A stretch of DNA of 64,000 nt from Metaphire vulgaris (GCA_018105865.1 CM030862.1:4980062-5044061); one strand, 5' to 3'. Shown: positions 42,751-53,374, numbered from the stretch's first letter. The notes: generated by a model not told the origin, from the sequence alone. Translations and numbers: made by a program.

Positions 42751-42851
42751 ATCATCACACTTATCAACATGTACATTGAAATCACCGGTAATTAAGAACT
42801 CATGTGGAGTTGTAGCTGCAGAGCCTAAAAAGGAGGAAAATTCGTTAACGC

Positions 42852-44620
42852 GGATACCGCGGGCTAGATGTTTCTTGCTTAAATTCATAATTTTTGGTGA
42901 ATTCTTGAAATTCTCTGTTAGCAAAGGCGTCCGAGAATAGCACATCCGGGAGGCCGTGACGTGCGAACTGGCCTTTTAAACAGTAAATGACGTCACGCAT
43001 TTGCTTTGACTTGAGGCGGTGGACTTCAAAATATCCACTATAGTAGTCCAATGTTATTAAATAATCTCGTTCGTTGCAGAAGAAAATGTCAATGCCTACC
43101 TTTTCCCATGGCCGAGTTGGTGGAGCAATGTGGCAGAAGTGGCTCTCTCGGCTGTGAAACCGCCATCTCTTGACAGGTTTCGCAACTGCTTATGTGTTTC
43201 TTGACATCTTGTGTCATGTTGGTCCAAAAAACAGATTCTTTAGCGCGGCGTATACATCCGTTGATGCTTATGTGAGAGCGGTGGATGCGTTCCAAAATAT
43301 AGCGTTTCGCTCCAGCGGGCACTATAAGTCGTACCTTTAAGTAGTAGGCTGTCGTCACAAAGTGTAAGCTCGTCGGCAAATGGCAGGGCCTTATCAACGG
43401 CGTGACGTCAGACGCGCTGTTAGGCCAGCCTATCAGAGTTTGTTCTTTCAGCAGCTGGTATGTTTCATCGGCCATTGCGGCCTCGCGAATGATGTCCCGG
43501 TTTTTTTCTGACGCAATGAGGCGAAGTTCAGCTCGTTGCTCAGTTTCCTCCAGGGCTGTTATTTGCTCTCGAAAACAGGGTTTTCTCGGCCGAGTTCATC
43601 GCAAAGCCCGGCTCAGTGCGTCAGCGACGACCACCTCGGCCTGTAGATGAGTTCGAAGTCGTACTGTTGCATTTTTAGTAACATTCTCTGTAACCTTTTG
43701 GCGCTGCGAGAGAGGTTTCTTGACGATCGAGATCAGGGGATGGTGGTCGGTCTGAATATTTACGTGTCGGCCGTACGCGTAACTATGGAAACGCTCCAGG
43801 GCATAACAGCAGGCCAGCAATTTCTTCTCGATCTGGGCGTAGGCCTGTTCCGTGGTCGTCAAGGCACGTGACACATACTCGACTGGACGATCGTTTTGGA
43901 GGACTGCCCCAAGGCCCGACTGAGTTGCGTCGCATTGGAGGGTTGCGCTCTGCTCGACGTCATAGAATTGAATGACTGGCGCACTCGTCAATAGTTTCTT
44001 CAGTTGATTGAGGGCGTCTCCATGCCAGTTTGGGTCCCAATGAACTCGACGTCTTGCTTGAGTAGCTCACGCAATGGCGCTGTGGTTGTGACGAATCCAG
44101 GAGCGTATCTTGCTAGATACGTCGCCATGCTGAGGATGCTCTGGAGTCCTGTCCGGTCGACCGGCGGAAGCATGTTCTGTATTGCCTCAATTTTCGCAGG
44201 GTCGGGTCTGAGACCGTCTGCTGTGATCTCGTGACCCATAAATTTGACGCTGGAGCGATTAATCTTCAACTTCGCTTTGTTCAATCGAAGGTTCATAGAG
44301 CGGCATCTGTCGAATAGCGCGAATAGATTCCAGTCGTGATCGCTTTGCGCCTCTTCTGAGGTCTCTCCTGAGCCAAAAATCAAGATGTCGTCTGCAATAC
44401 AGGCCACCCATTTCAGACCTTCGAGCGCCTCCAGAAGTTTCCGTTGGAATATTTCGGGCGCCGGGGACACGCCGTAGGGAAGGCGAATTCAGCGATATTT
44501 CCCAAATGGAGTATCGAAGGCGGTCAGCTTGTTGCTAGGCTCATCGAGTTTTAAATGTCAAAAAGCGTTACTGGCGTCGACAGTGGAGAATATTTTCGCT
44601 CGAGATAGTTCACCGACAGG
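42852..44620 (-). pseudogene. Ty3/gypsy polyprotein, RT-RNase H-integrase part
   Basis: In coding order on the minus strand: end of an RT with SRAKIFSTVDASNAF and VSPAPEIFQRKL (44600-44450), ADDILIFG as the catalytic box (44380), the RT thumb, an RNase H with LQCDATQSGLGAVLQ and NIQTDHHPLI (43930-43740), the integrase zinc finger with HRSHIS and CETCQE (43290-43190), and integrase core with DYYSGYFEV and LPDVLFSD (43050-42920). In-frame TGA codons at 44558-44560 and 44489-44491 stand where the family usually has tryptophan, and further frameshifts lie near 43990, 43600 and 43090. The 5' end (gag, protease, LTR) is missing beyond 44620. Confidence 0.82.
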
Positions 44621-44624
44621 GGGT

Positions 44625-44978
44625 GTGCAAGTTCCCTTTTTCTTTACCAAACTCCTTAACAAGCTTTGGTCCCCTGAAACTGGCTACGCCCTCCCTTGCT
44701 TCCCCCTGTGTGCTCTGTCCGCTGTGTTAGTTCTTGGTGGATGCGCAGAGAGAGACTGAATAAACAGTTTCTATTCTTTATCATTCTTATTACAGTTATC
44801 ATCAACAACAATCATACATTAACGCACAAGACATGTTTCAGAACAGGCTATTCTAGAATGTCCATGTACCACTGCTAAACTAATCATAATGTTCATCTTC
44901 GAGATCAACGTAAGCAGGTTACATTTAATATACTAAACAGTGCTATAATTTTATCTGTTCATTGAAGAGATACACTTA
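44625..44978 (+). other. unassigned; possible solo LTR fragment
   Basis: Starts TGTGCAAGTTCCC, contains AATAAA at about 44759 and ends near TTATTACA at 44795, a layout like a short LTR. There is no target duplication, no primer site and no partner LTR, so the call is weak. The remainder to 44978 shows nothing. Confidence 0.25.
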
Positions 44979-44986
44979 GACACAAC

Positions 44987-45947
44987 CAGGGTGGGATTTG
45001 TAGGGGGGATGCCAGGGATTATCCCCGTCACTGGTTTGTGACATCCTAGGCACTGGTTTATAATTTGTCATCCCAGGGTGGGATGTCTTTATCCCCGTCA
45101 CTGGTCCAGTAGTTGTTCAGAGCAGTCAAAGTGAGACTGCGACGGCAGGATCGACAGAGCTCTGAATGCTTTATAATTGGTGCGGCAATGGTGCCTGCCA
45201 GCGTCGTCATTAACAAAAAAAGACTTCGCGTGTAAGCGAAGGTGTCGAGAGTATTTTTTCAAATTTCAAATCTTCGCTATTTTGCTAAGCTGGACAGTTG
45301 CAGGGCTGCAGGCTGATATTGCAAGTTTGCAACTGGAACTAAATATATACAGGAATCACAGGATAGCAGCCTAATGTCTTGCTCAAGGAAAGATTCTAAA
45401 TGTTAAAATTGTTTAAGTTTTGTATCATTTTTATGTGCTTTGCAAAACCTCAACATACTGGTTATCGCAAGTTTTCACTGAAGCCTGAATCCCCTGATCG
45501 GGAGCCGGGAATGTGTATAGACCTAGCCTATTCCTCCTGAGTCCTGATGACTCTGAACGTAAACAAAGGCACCTCCCGGACGCGGATGTAGAACTTTTGA
45601 GATTTGTAGACTGCAAAATTTTGCTTAATGTTGGCATTCACCCCTCCTCCAATTCAAAGCACACCGGCCAAATAGGTCCATTTTATGAAATGAAAACAAT
45701 AAATAATATTGGCTACGTAAGCTGCAACTATATGACATTTAAGTGTCACGTCACCAGCGACGTTCTTTTACGACAAAAATGCACAAAAATCGTTGGCGGC
45801 CGGGGCTCCGCCCCGGACCCCGCGGGGGAGCTCACGACGCTCCCCCAGACCCCCTAGTCGTCAGATCCCACCCGCCACTCAGCTCCTCGCGCCTTCGGCG
45901 CTCGCTCGGCCCATCCCCCACTGCTTTGCACATCAAATCCCACCCTG
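44987..45947. mobile_element. hAT-type non-autonomous element, 961 bp, TSD GACACAAC
   Basis: Perfect 14-bp inverted ends CAGGGTGGGATTTG. The TSD GACACAAC is at 44979-44986 and 45948-45955. The right third contains a GC-rich palindrome (GGGGCTCCGCCCC, 45803-45815), and the left end repeats the word ATCCCCGTCACTGG. The open frames inside (up to 114 codons) have no recognisable domain and overlap each other on the same strand, so I do not call a gene. Confidence 0.85.
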
Positions 45948-46023
45948 GACACAACCAATATTCATCGTCAAGACTACTGCACAACTAATGCATCAATTAA
46001 GGCAGCGGGTCCAAAACTTAAGG

Positions 46024-47623
46024 CAGCGGTTCCAAAACTGTGGGCCGCGGACCGAAGGGGTCCGCGGAGGATATGGCGGGGGTATGCTGGAACCTTCCAA
46101 AATATTAAATAGCACTTCATTATTTTGGCATTAGCAGACTTTGTTCTCAGAGATGTGCCGGTAGAGTCATCAATAACAATAATATATAAATCATTAGACA
46201 TAAAGTACTAGAGCCACATGATAATATCTAGATATAGACCAATACTATAATATTAGTGGGAAAGGGGAAAAACTAAGGAGGTTTCGTGAGCGTGCGAGAG
46301 GTACGAGTAAACGACATCAGATTACTTCGTTGAAAGGTCTTATTCAGAACGCTATTTATAACAGATTTTGTTTCATTAAAGAAATATTAAATTAATATTA
46401 CAGAAACATTTCGCTCCGTACTGTGCTTAGTCAGTTACCAGCCGCCTGGCCCTCGAGAAAAAAAGAGGAAATTAAAGGCGTGTCAGTACTTTCTTTTCAT
46501 GTAATTCTGACACACAAATTCCCCCGGCCGCCACCAGACCGCCTAGAGCTGCATCTATTAATCATAAACAAAAACACCAGACCTCAGCAACAATCATAAG
46601 TAATAGTACACAGCATCACACGCTATTCAGAGTTATAGAGCTTAGGCCATAGTGCAGTGATGGGCACAACTTTTTTATCCGAGGGCCACAAAAGTGTCTG
46701 CGATGAAAGCCGAGGGCCGCACAATTTAGAATTAAATTTTAAGTAGTTTCCAAAACTACTTTAATTAACATAAATACTGTACAGTGTAAGTAATTAGGCA
46801 TTAATAAGCCAAAACTGTCAAGTCAAGAAAAATTTACAATTAATAAAATTATTAAAAGCATCATTTCTAGTTAACGATCAAGTGCCAAAGTGTAAATCCA
46901 ATTTGAATGCTGAATTTTCCATTAAGATGTTGTCAAATGTTTCATATGTTTTAGAGGGCCGCACATTAATGTAGTATCTCCCGATGTCGGGGGCCGCACA
47001 AAAGGGCTTCGAGGGCCGCAAGAATCCCTGCCAGAAAATAAAGAATTGAAAAAAAAAAAAAAACAGTAAAGAACACGTCACGTCAGGGAGCAGTGGAGAA
47101 TAATATTATTATTGTTCAACGTTGCGGCCAACCTTCGCATAGCGACGACGACTTCATGACATGACATGACACGTCAAAAACACAAACCTCATATGATTTT
47201 AGTCTCTTAGTCATTAAAATTAAGGGAACAATAATGAAAAGAAGTAGGCCTATGGATCCGGACTTTTCGTTGAAAGTGACTTGCGTGCGTGCTTGTCAAA
47301 ATACAATCAAGAATTGACACTTTGTGCAAAAAATCAGGCACATCCATCTCATTAACAGTAATTACACTTAGTATAATTGACGGAGTAGCTGATGCTGTCA
47401 TGTAACAACGTTTTTTCGGTGTTTAATTGTACCAGGGCAGACGCCCTGATTGTACACAGGTCCGCATTGTCGTCTTAGGAAAGCAAGCCAACTGGTGTTG
47501 TGGGAATAGTCTGTCCGTTATTTTAATTAAATATTAACTGTCACATTTACTTGTTAAATGATGGTGGTCCGCAAGCTAAGCTGGGAACAAAGTCCCGCAA
47601 TCCAAAAAGTTTGGGAACCTCTG
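46024..47623. mobile_element. hAT-like remnant with a second hAT-like element inside
   Basis: Left end CAGCGGTTCCAAAACTGTGG, right end in reverse CAGAGGTTCCCAAACTTTTT; no clean TSD. The left end is preceded by a 19-bp near-copy (46003-46020), so it has been rearranged. Inside, CAGTGATGGGCACAAC (46655) and in reverse CAGGGATTCTTGCGGCCCTC (47030) with repeated GAGGGCCRCA words mark a nested relative. No transposase is recognised. Confidence 0.5.
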
Positions 47624-47644
47624 CAACATAATATATTTTCCTGG

Positions 47645-47870
47645 TTTCGGGTATCCTGAGTTTCATCCATTGTCTGCAGTGTTTATTTTTTGTCTCACAG
47701 CTTCTTTCAGATCTCCATTCCAATAAGGGTATAAACTTGCTAATTTGTTAGTAGTTTTGTCCATGGTACACACGTAGCAGTTTTCTTATGCATTTGTTCT
47801 CAAACGCATGTATGCGTTTTTCTTCTTTTCTTAGCGTCCAGGATTCGCATCCATATGTTAAATTCACTTG
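47645..47870 (-). pseudogene. RTE-like LINE fragment
   Basis: The minus strand reads, with changes, the NLTYGCESWTLRKEEKR-type region that follows the RT in RTE-like LINEs, at 47800-47865. The rest is eroded. Confidence 0.45.
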
Positions 47871-48234
47871 CAAAAACAACTTGCGCCCGTCTCCAGAAAA
47901 ACATACAAACTGGAAATGCGATTCCAACCTAAATTGTGGCTTCTGCTATTTATCGTGCCTGGCGCTGGCGCCGGAATTTAAATTAACATATTGATGGTAG
48001 AATCTTGGGCTACGTTTTGAATGCGGAATATTTTCCTGTCATTTGCACGATGCAACATCGCTACGTACATGTAGGCTATGTAAACGAATTGTATTCAACG
48101 CTAAAGAAAAGACTTGCACTTCGTCAGGACTCTAGAGCTTAACTTAAGGCCTTAAAGCAGTCATTGACTGCAGTGTCCTGTTTCTGCAGACAGCTTAAGT
48201 CGTCGCCCGCCTGCGTCTCTGTGACTCCCATGAG
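47871..48234 (+). promoter_or_regulatory. 5' flank of the SLC16-like exon
   Basis: Non-coding. The last 60 nt before the ATG are GC-richer than their surroundings. A short upstream ATG (48230-48238, ATG-AGA-TGA) overlaps the presumed start codon at 48235, which could reduce initiation. No TATA box identified. Confidence 0.35.
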
Positions 48235-48509
48235 ATGACGGTCAAAGAGGAAGAAAAGGAACTTAAAAGTCCCGAATCCAATGATGTCGAACAAGTGGAC
48301 CTCGAATTGGAAGACGAACTTTCTCCTCCTCTACTCCCCGACGGAGGCCGACGGAGTAATGATCGCATCATTCCTCACCAATCTCATCGTCGATGGCGTC
48401 TGCTATACTTTCAGTGTTATCTACAACGATCTACTGAAATACTTTGAGGCTGGAAAGGCCGAAACAGCTCTTGTAGGAGCGCTCGTTCCAGGAGTTTACC
48501 TGCTTGTAG
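48235..48509 (+). CDS. SLC16/monocarboxylate-transporter-like first coding exon, frameshifted
   Basis: From the ATG at 48235 an acidic N-terminal tail (TVKEEEKELKSPES ... LELEDELSPP) leads to LPDGG at 48334-48348. The SLC16 signature at this point is DGGWGWVV at the start of helix 1. Here only 7 nt lie where 9 are expected, and the rest continues in the next frame: VMIASFLTNLIVDGVCYTFS, VIYNDLLKYFEAGKAETALV, GALVPGVYLLVG, then a phase-1 donor G/GTAAGT at 48509/48510. Helix 1 and the start of helix 2 are therefore conserved but in two frames. SLC16 proteins carry monocarboxylates or related solutes across membranes with 12 helices. It is a pseudogene, an allele or an assembly error; the later exons were not found. 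Confidence 0.72.
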
Positions 48510-48617
48510 GTAAGTTCTCTGTAAACCCGTTCCTTCACTTTCGAATGTCAGGTGCACGAGTATCACAAAGGCTAGGTAGAGCACAGTAGAATAACCACCT
48601 GTAGTACAACATTAGAA

Positions 48618-48621
<4 letters not shown>

Positions 48622-48698
<77 letters not shown>
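48622..48698. repeat. (GA)n microsatellite
   Basis: About 38 uninterrupted GA units in the presumed first intron of the SLC16-like gene. Confidence 0.95.
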
Positions 48699-48700
<2 letters not shown>

Positions 48701-48997
48701 GATAGCATGAGTAAGAATAATTAATTAATTGGCAAGAACCGGTAGATGTTCCACTTGAGTGATTCTGTACCTAAGCAAAACCAGAAGTCACAATATAGGT
48801 ATTCTCCAAGGAAAGGGTGGGATCAAGGGAAATAATGTTAGTGCTTGGGTAATGGATATATGGAGCAGCTTGGACGAAAAGGCAGGAACAAGTAAAAGAA
48901 TTAATGGATGCAAAGGTTATCTAGAAAACTCAGTTATTTTGTTGACATGTTGAGAGCAATGATAGGTGTTCTCACACATGCTAAACCACCGGAAATG

Positions 48998-49003
48998 ACG
49001 TTA

Positions 49004-49085
<82 letters not shown>
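48998..49085. repeat. (TTA)n microsatellite
   Basis: About 29 TTA units, tail of the minus-strand LINE scrap at 49086-49140. Confidence 0.95.
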
Positions 49086-49087
<2 letters not shown>

Positions 49088-49310
49088 AAACGTAGAGATT
49101 ATTGTGGCAACCAATACAGTGACTGCGTGGCCACATTACAAATATAATACAAATATAATAGAACATAATAATCATAAAGGCAATAATAATTATCATAGTA
49201 GCTACAATAATAAGCGTGATAATAGTCATAATAATCGTAGCGATGATAATAGTCACGATAATAATTATAGTCGCAATAATAAACATCATAATAATAGTCA
49301 TGAATGAAAA
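49086..49310 (-). repeat. LINE 3' end and degenerate trinucleotide tract
   Basis: 49095-49140 in reverse reads TGGCCACGCAGTCACTGTAT, the same 3' end as at 8836-8860. Positions 49141-49310 are a long impure ATA/TCA/CAT tract whose apparent open frames are only periodic codons. Confidence 0.7.
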
Positions 49311-49489
49311 TCATGTTCTAAACTACGAACTACAAGATAAAATATATTTGAGTTCTAAACAAATCTAGCTACGTCTCTAAATTCGGTTAAAATTGGTCGG
49401 TATGTATAATTTTTCCACTAAAGATGTCTGCCTGGCCACTTACAAAATGTATCATCACTCGCGAATTTGCAATACTATGTCCTTCCTTC

Positions 49490-50110
49490 TAACATTTTCC
49501 CTTTAAGATGCTGACAAGCAAAAAAGTCGTAACCACGCCTATTGCACTTAAAAATTGTTGGTAGGCTTACAGAAGGTAGTAATTTCCAAAACTCGGTTTT
49601 AGATGGAGTTTGAATGCGTGAGTTAGGCGAATCGAATGAGTGTCTTCTGTGAACAAGTTTGTCTCTTAGTGTAATCTGCTAGTGCCGGCGGCGTCAGGAT
49701 TTAATGACTCTACCCTCCCGCGGACCGTGCCCAACCGAATAGCCCAATGGCATGCATGTCATCCCCGGCCATTTGGCATAGCCAGGATTTCCGGTTGGGG
49801 GCTTTTGGTTTTGACCGTAACCAACTTTTGGAAAATCTTGACAAGCAAAAAAGGTCATTCTATGTATCTATCCTGTCTTTCCTTCTAACATTTTTCCTTT
49901 CAGATGCTGACAAGCAAAAAAGTCGTCACCACGCCTATGGCACTTAAAATTTTTGGGTCAGCAGTCCTAAGGAGGTTTTGACCCTCAAAACCGCGTCCGA
50001 AAATTAATAATGCAAGAAAATACAATAAAATTTTTGTTAGTCAGCGCCCAGATGGGTTTTAACCTTCCAAAACCACCCTTAGTTACGGTCCTCTCCCCCC
50101 CACAACCGAT
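49490..50110. repeat. hAT-MITE-like sequence with GACAAGCAAAAAAG motif, partly duplicated
   Basis: The motif stands at about 49505, 49842 and 49910. A roughly 75-bp block around the first copy (GATGCTGACAAGCAAAAAAG, then GTCGTAACCACGCC) recurs about 404 bp later almost unchanged. A left end like GGCATAGCCAGGATTTCCGG is at 49776. A GGTTTTGACCCYCAAAACCGC block at 49974 is shared with 40090 inside the 39.7 kb hAT element. Confidence 0.5.
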
Positions 50111-50534
50111 TAGACGCTCGGAATTTGTTCCAGTACAGGCGTGGAAATTATTTCTTTCACTTTAATGGGGCCAACGGTCGATGGTCTGTCTGTAGTCATT
50201 TTACCTGTGTTCAATTAAATCAATCGGGGCGTAAGATGGAGGAGTGGGATACGTGTTCGAGAGTCAGGCTGACGGAGCGGGTAGCCCCTTTAATGCCCCT
50301 AGTGGCTTTCACACAGGCAGTAATGCCTTCTAAGCTACTTTAAATCATGCTAAATTATGCTAAGTAATCCCGGGAGTGCCTCAAATTCAACGGGTCTGTT
50401 GTATAGATTTTATGGTTTCATTGACAACTCCGGGGTAGCGATTATTGAAAGCTGACTGAGTCACAAGAACCTCGGGTCTAACTTGCTTATTCATTGAACT
50501 GCATTTAGTGTACTGCAAGCCGGTGTAGCATATT
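50111..50534. other. unassigned
   Basis: Contains a 72-codon open frame (50125-50343) with no recognised domain and no supporting splice or homology signal. Otherwise nothing seen. Confidence 0.3.
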
Positions 50535-51085
50535 ATAATGACTCCCATATAATAATAACTCCCCTCATTATTATATATATATAATAAAGACTCCCCCTCA
50601 TTATTATATATATAATAAAAGCTCTCTCTATGTTATAATAACTCCCCAGAAGAAGTAGGCCTAAAAATTGAAAAATAACCCCAATATATAAAAATGTCTC
50701 TAAAATGGTTATATCAAATTATAGACCCATTTCCAATCTCCCAGTTTTCCTAAAATTCCTGAAAGGGCAATGCTTACCAGAATGTTAAACTACTTAGATG
50801 CATTTAATATGTTATCCACTGATCAATATGGTTTTAGTCCTATTTCTCCACTTAAATGCCAATAATGAATTTCACACTATTGGAACAATCTTCGATATAA
50901 AAAAAGCTTTTGGTGTTCTAGACCATGGTATTTCAGCTGGCTTCTGAAAAACTAAGGGAGTTATTATAATATAGAGAGTTATTATTAGGCCTATATATAT
51001 ATAATAATGATGGGGGGAGTCATTATTATATATATAATAATGAGGGGGAATTATTATTATATGGGAGTCATTATAATATACTATA
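50535..51085. mobile_element. AT-rich foldback element enclosing a LINE RT fragment
   Basis: Two inverted arms of about 120 bp (50535-50655 and 50947-51085) are built from ATTATTATATATATAATAA units alternating with ACTCCCC blocks. The loop (50656-50946) is a LINE RT scrap: NYRPISNLPVFLKF, then STDQYGF-like and DIKKAFGVLDHGIS, i.e. RT motifs around FDVLDH. Confidence 0.65.
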
Positions 51086-51779
51086 CCGGCTGAGTTTTCC
51101 ATTAACATTTTAGAAATCATAGCCGTCTGTGTGAAGGCTTAGTCGTTTGAATTTTGTTTCACCCAGCGACTTTCATCTCTTCCGACTAAGTTAATCCGAA
51201 AGCGACCCCAATGCGAATTGCCCTTACCAAAATCTATTCGACAGTTTCCCACGAAATTTGAGTCGAGTATAGCCTCAGTTACAGTCAGAAACGAGAAATC
51301 TGACTTTCGTTTTGAAATAATTTACAAACCGAACGGTTATAAAACATTCGCCCATGGGACTAATTCGCGTTCGGTTCGCTGCATACAAAATTTGATTACA
51401 ACGGCAAAGTTTTAGGCCTCCGGCATAGGCCTACTTAGCTGGTAAAATATTATTTCCGGAGCCGCAGTCAATAAGACAAAGATGGCAATTGTTAATCAAA
51501 GTCCGGACGTGCAATGACGTTGCATCGCCTGCATTTTCGTTAAGGATAGATATGCGATTGTTCACTTGAATCTAAAAATTTCTGTTGTTACGGCCGGCTG
51601 TGCTATGGTTAGGCCTAATTTGCGCCGCGAAATTCTACTGGGCATGCAATCTTTACGAGTGTAAAAAGATGAACAAATAAAGCAGCGCCGACTACTTGGT
51701 TCGTATCCAAAATCCGACCACCATGATTTGATACAGCCGAACCTGTTTCCGGTCTCGAAGCTGTAAGGTGCGGTACGGT
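51086..51779. other. unassigned
   Basis: CpG-containing, non-repetitive sequence with only short frames. No RNA gene or element end recognised. Confidence 0.3.
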
Positions 51780-52620
51780 TTAAGTCATGACGCGTTTTCT
51801 GATCGCTAAATTTAAACGGCGGTCGCTGCGCATCAAATGGTCGGTCGTTAGACGTCGCATGGCCGCCAGGGGCGCTTCGTTGTCGCGCGACGAAGATATT
51901 ATTGCCGCTGCTAGACTTTCAATGCGACATTCCATAGCCCATCGCCGGGTCTCTTGATATTCCAGAATTGTAAAAACTCCCTCTAATTTATAATTTACCA
52001 TCGGGTCGACAGACGGATCGTCGAAGCAAATGTCCCCCCGCCCAATTTTTACCGACGAAAAACTACTTTCTACGTCTGGCCGCCCAGAGTTGGCTGCTGT
52101 TCGCGCGTATTCTGACGGGCTTCTATATGGTACAAAGGTTTCACGAGCGGTAGTTCTGTCACGCGTTTGTGTACCCGCGGAATTTTCGCAGGATTGCCGC
52201 GCATCGGCATCGAACTCGTTAAACCGTCGCGCATTATTCTGAAAGTCGCAATAGAAAACATTATGACGCGAACGTGCGCTGTCGAAATCAGCGGAATTGT
52301 CGCGGAAGCGCTGCGCATCATCATGCAGTTTGCGGTCGGTGTTTCTAATGCGTCTTCCCGTAATGCCGAAGCTCGTCGACTGTGTTAACGTTAGATTGCC
52401 GCGCATCGCTCGGTATACCGCAACCGAAACCCCTTTACGCCCCCGAGCATCGTTCTGCAATTCGCGGTCTGTCACTCTACCGCGCACCGAAGCGTCATCG
52501 GCGCCCGCGCAAAGGTCGCAAAATTGTCGTGCATCGTCATCTGTTAACCGGAGCTCAAGGACTTGCCGTTTTCGTAAAACCCGTCGCGCGTTTGAGCTAT
52601 ATCCAATTTTGCAGGCTGTT
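51780..52620 (-). CDS. Arg/Asp-rich repetitive open frame of unknown function
   Basis: The minus-strand frame is open for about 275 codons from a TGA near 52616 to the stop at 51780. The first in-frame ATG is at 52406, giving 209 codons; a GTG at 52487 would give 235. The region is CpG-rich, unlike its surroundings. The protein is made of degenerate repeats: TDRELQNDARGRKG, TDRKLHDDAQRFRDN, FQNNARRFNEFDADARQSC, DDARQFCDLCAG. The C-terminal 90 residues are non-repetitive (VNYKLEGVFTILEYQETRRW, AMECRIESLAAAIISSSRDN, then MRRLTTDHLMRSDRRLNL). The same style of sequence continues upstream to about 52800 beyond one TGA. I do not recognise the family. It may be an exon, a decayed gene or a chance frame in a repeat. 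Confidence 0.35.
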
Positions 52621-52929
52621 CGTCACGATGCCGCGTATCTGCGTACCGCTCGCGCAATTTCTGTTTGTCGTTCGACATTCCGCGGTCGCGATTTTGATTG
52701 CGTGTCTGTGCGGACAGCGTCGGTAGAAAATTCGCAAGGCTGCCGCACATCCACGGTATTTTCAGAAAAATCGCATGACGGCCGCGTATTATTTCTCATT
52801 TCGTGATCGAAAGCTGCGTTTTGCGTCTGAGCAACGTTATATTGTCACTTCTGTCATCCAATAGCTCGCGAGATCGTCCTAAATTACCCTGTATTCCGCG
52901 ATCGATAATTTCCTCGCGTATTCGTGCGT

Positions 52930-53374
52930 CTGCGGTACGTTAGGTCGAATGTCGAGTACTATTTCGTTCTTTCGTATTGTGGTGATACTTCAATATTCTT
53001 TAGAAATCACAAATAACTTAAATTCATAACTTTATCAATGCTTCACAAAAGAACAGCGTTTTCAATTTGCAGCACCAGACTTGACAATATTTATAATCAC
53101 TAAAATTGTCAGTTCTGTCTTTGGACAGAACTTTAAATTAGAGTTGGGGTTCTGTACATCTGCTTGTTATGCAAGTATGAACTGGAAATTATAAGCTGAA
53201 TTGTCATGAAAGTTAAGTGGCATGACTTATTGGCTATGCAAAACAGAATCCAATTATTTAAACCTCGCTATGCATATGCCAAAAACCAATTGTTAATAAT
53301 AAAAAAATTATATATTCAAAATTGCAAAGTTATTAGGTTTTCCACCAGAACAGTGCATTCTGATAAGAATGATA
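52930..53374 (-). other. probable 3' untranslated region of the M6PR-like gene
   Basis: Lies directly downstream (minus strand) of the receptor stop codon. AT-rich, no repeats recognised; no unambiguous AATAAA on the minus strand was found. Confidence 0.4.

Larger units (their letters stand above)
39329..42851 (-). mobile_element. CR1/L2-type LINE inserted in the gypsy element
   Basis: The 3' AAAGT-type tail (39331-39348) and full 3' block are followed by C-terminal region (39502-39700, resumed 41098), RT (41065-41930) and endonuclease fragments (41988-42271, 42759-42851). It is flanked by GGATA at 39324-39328 and 42852-42856, a short candidate target duplication. It has an internal deletion at about 41850 that joins RT directly to linker sequence, and is interrupted by two hAT elements (39709-41089, 42272-42750). 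Confidence 0.8.

Noticed and set aside
44626..44795. Solo LTR (TG...CA with AATAAA)
   Set aside because: No target duplication, primer-binding site or second LTR; kept only as a weak note.
45513..46134. Open frames up to 114 codons in the hAT-type element at 44987-45947
   Set aside because: They overlap each other in several frames across a GC-rich palindrome, with no hAT transposase motif; likely chance frames.
48510..53370. Search for exon 2 of the SLC16-like gene
   Set aside because: No plus-strand frame with transporter helices following an acceptor could be identified among the simple repeats and MITEs.
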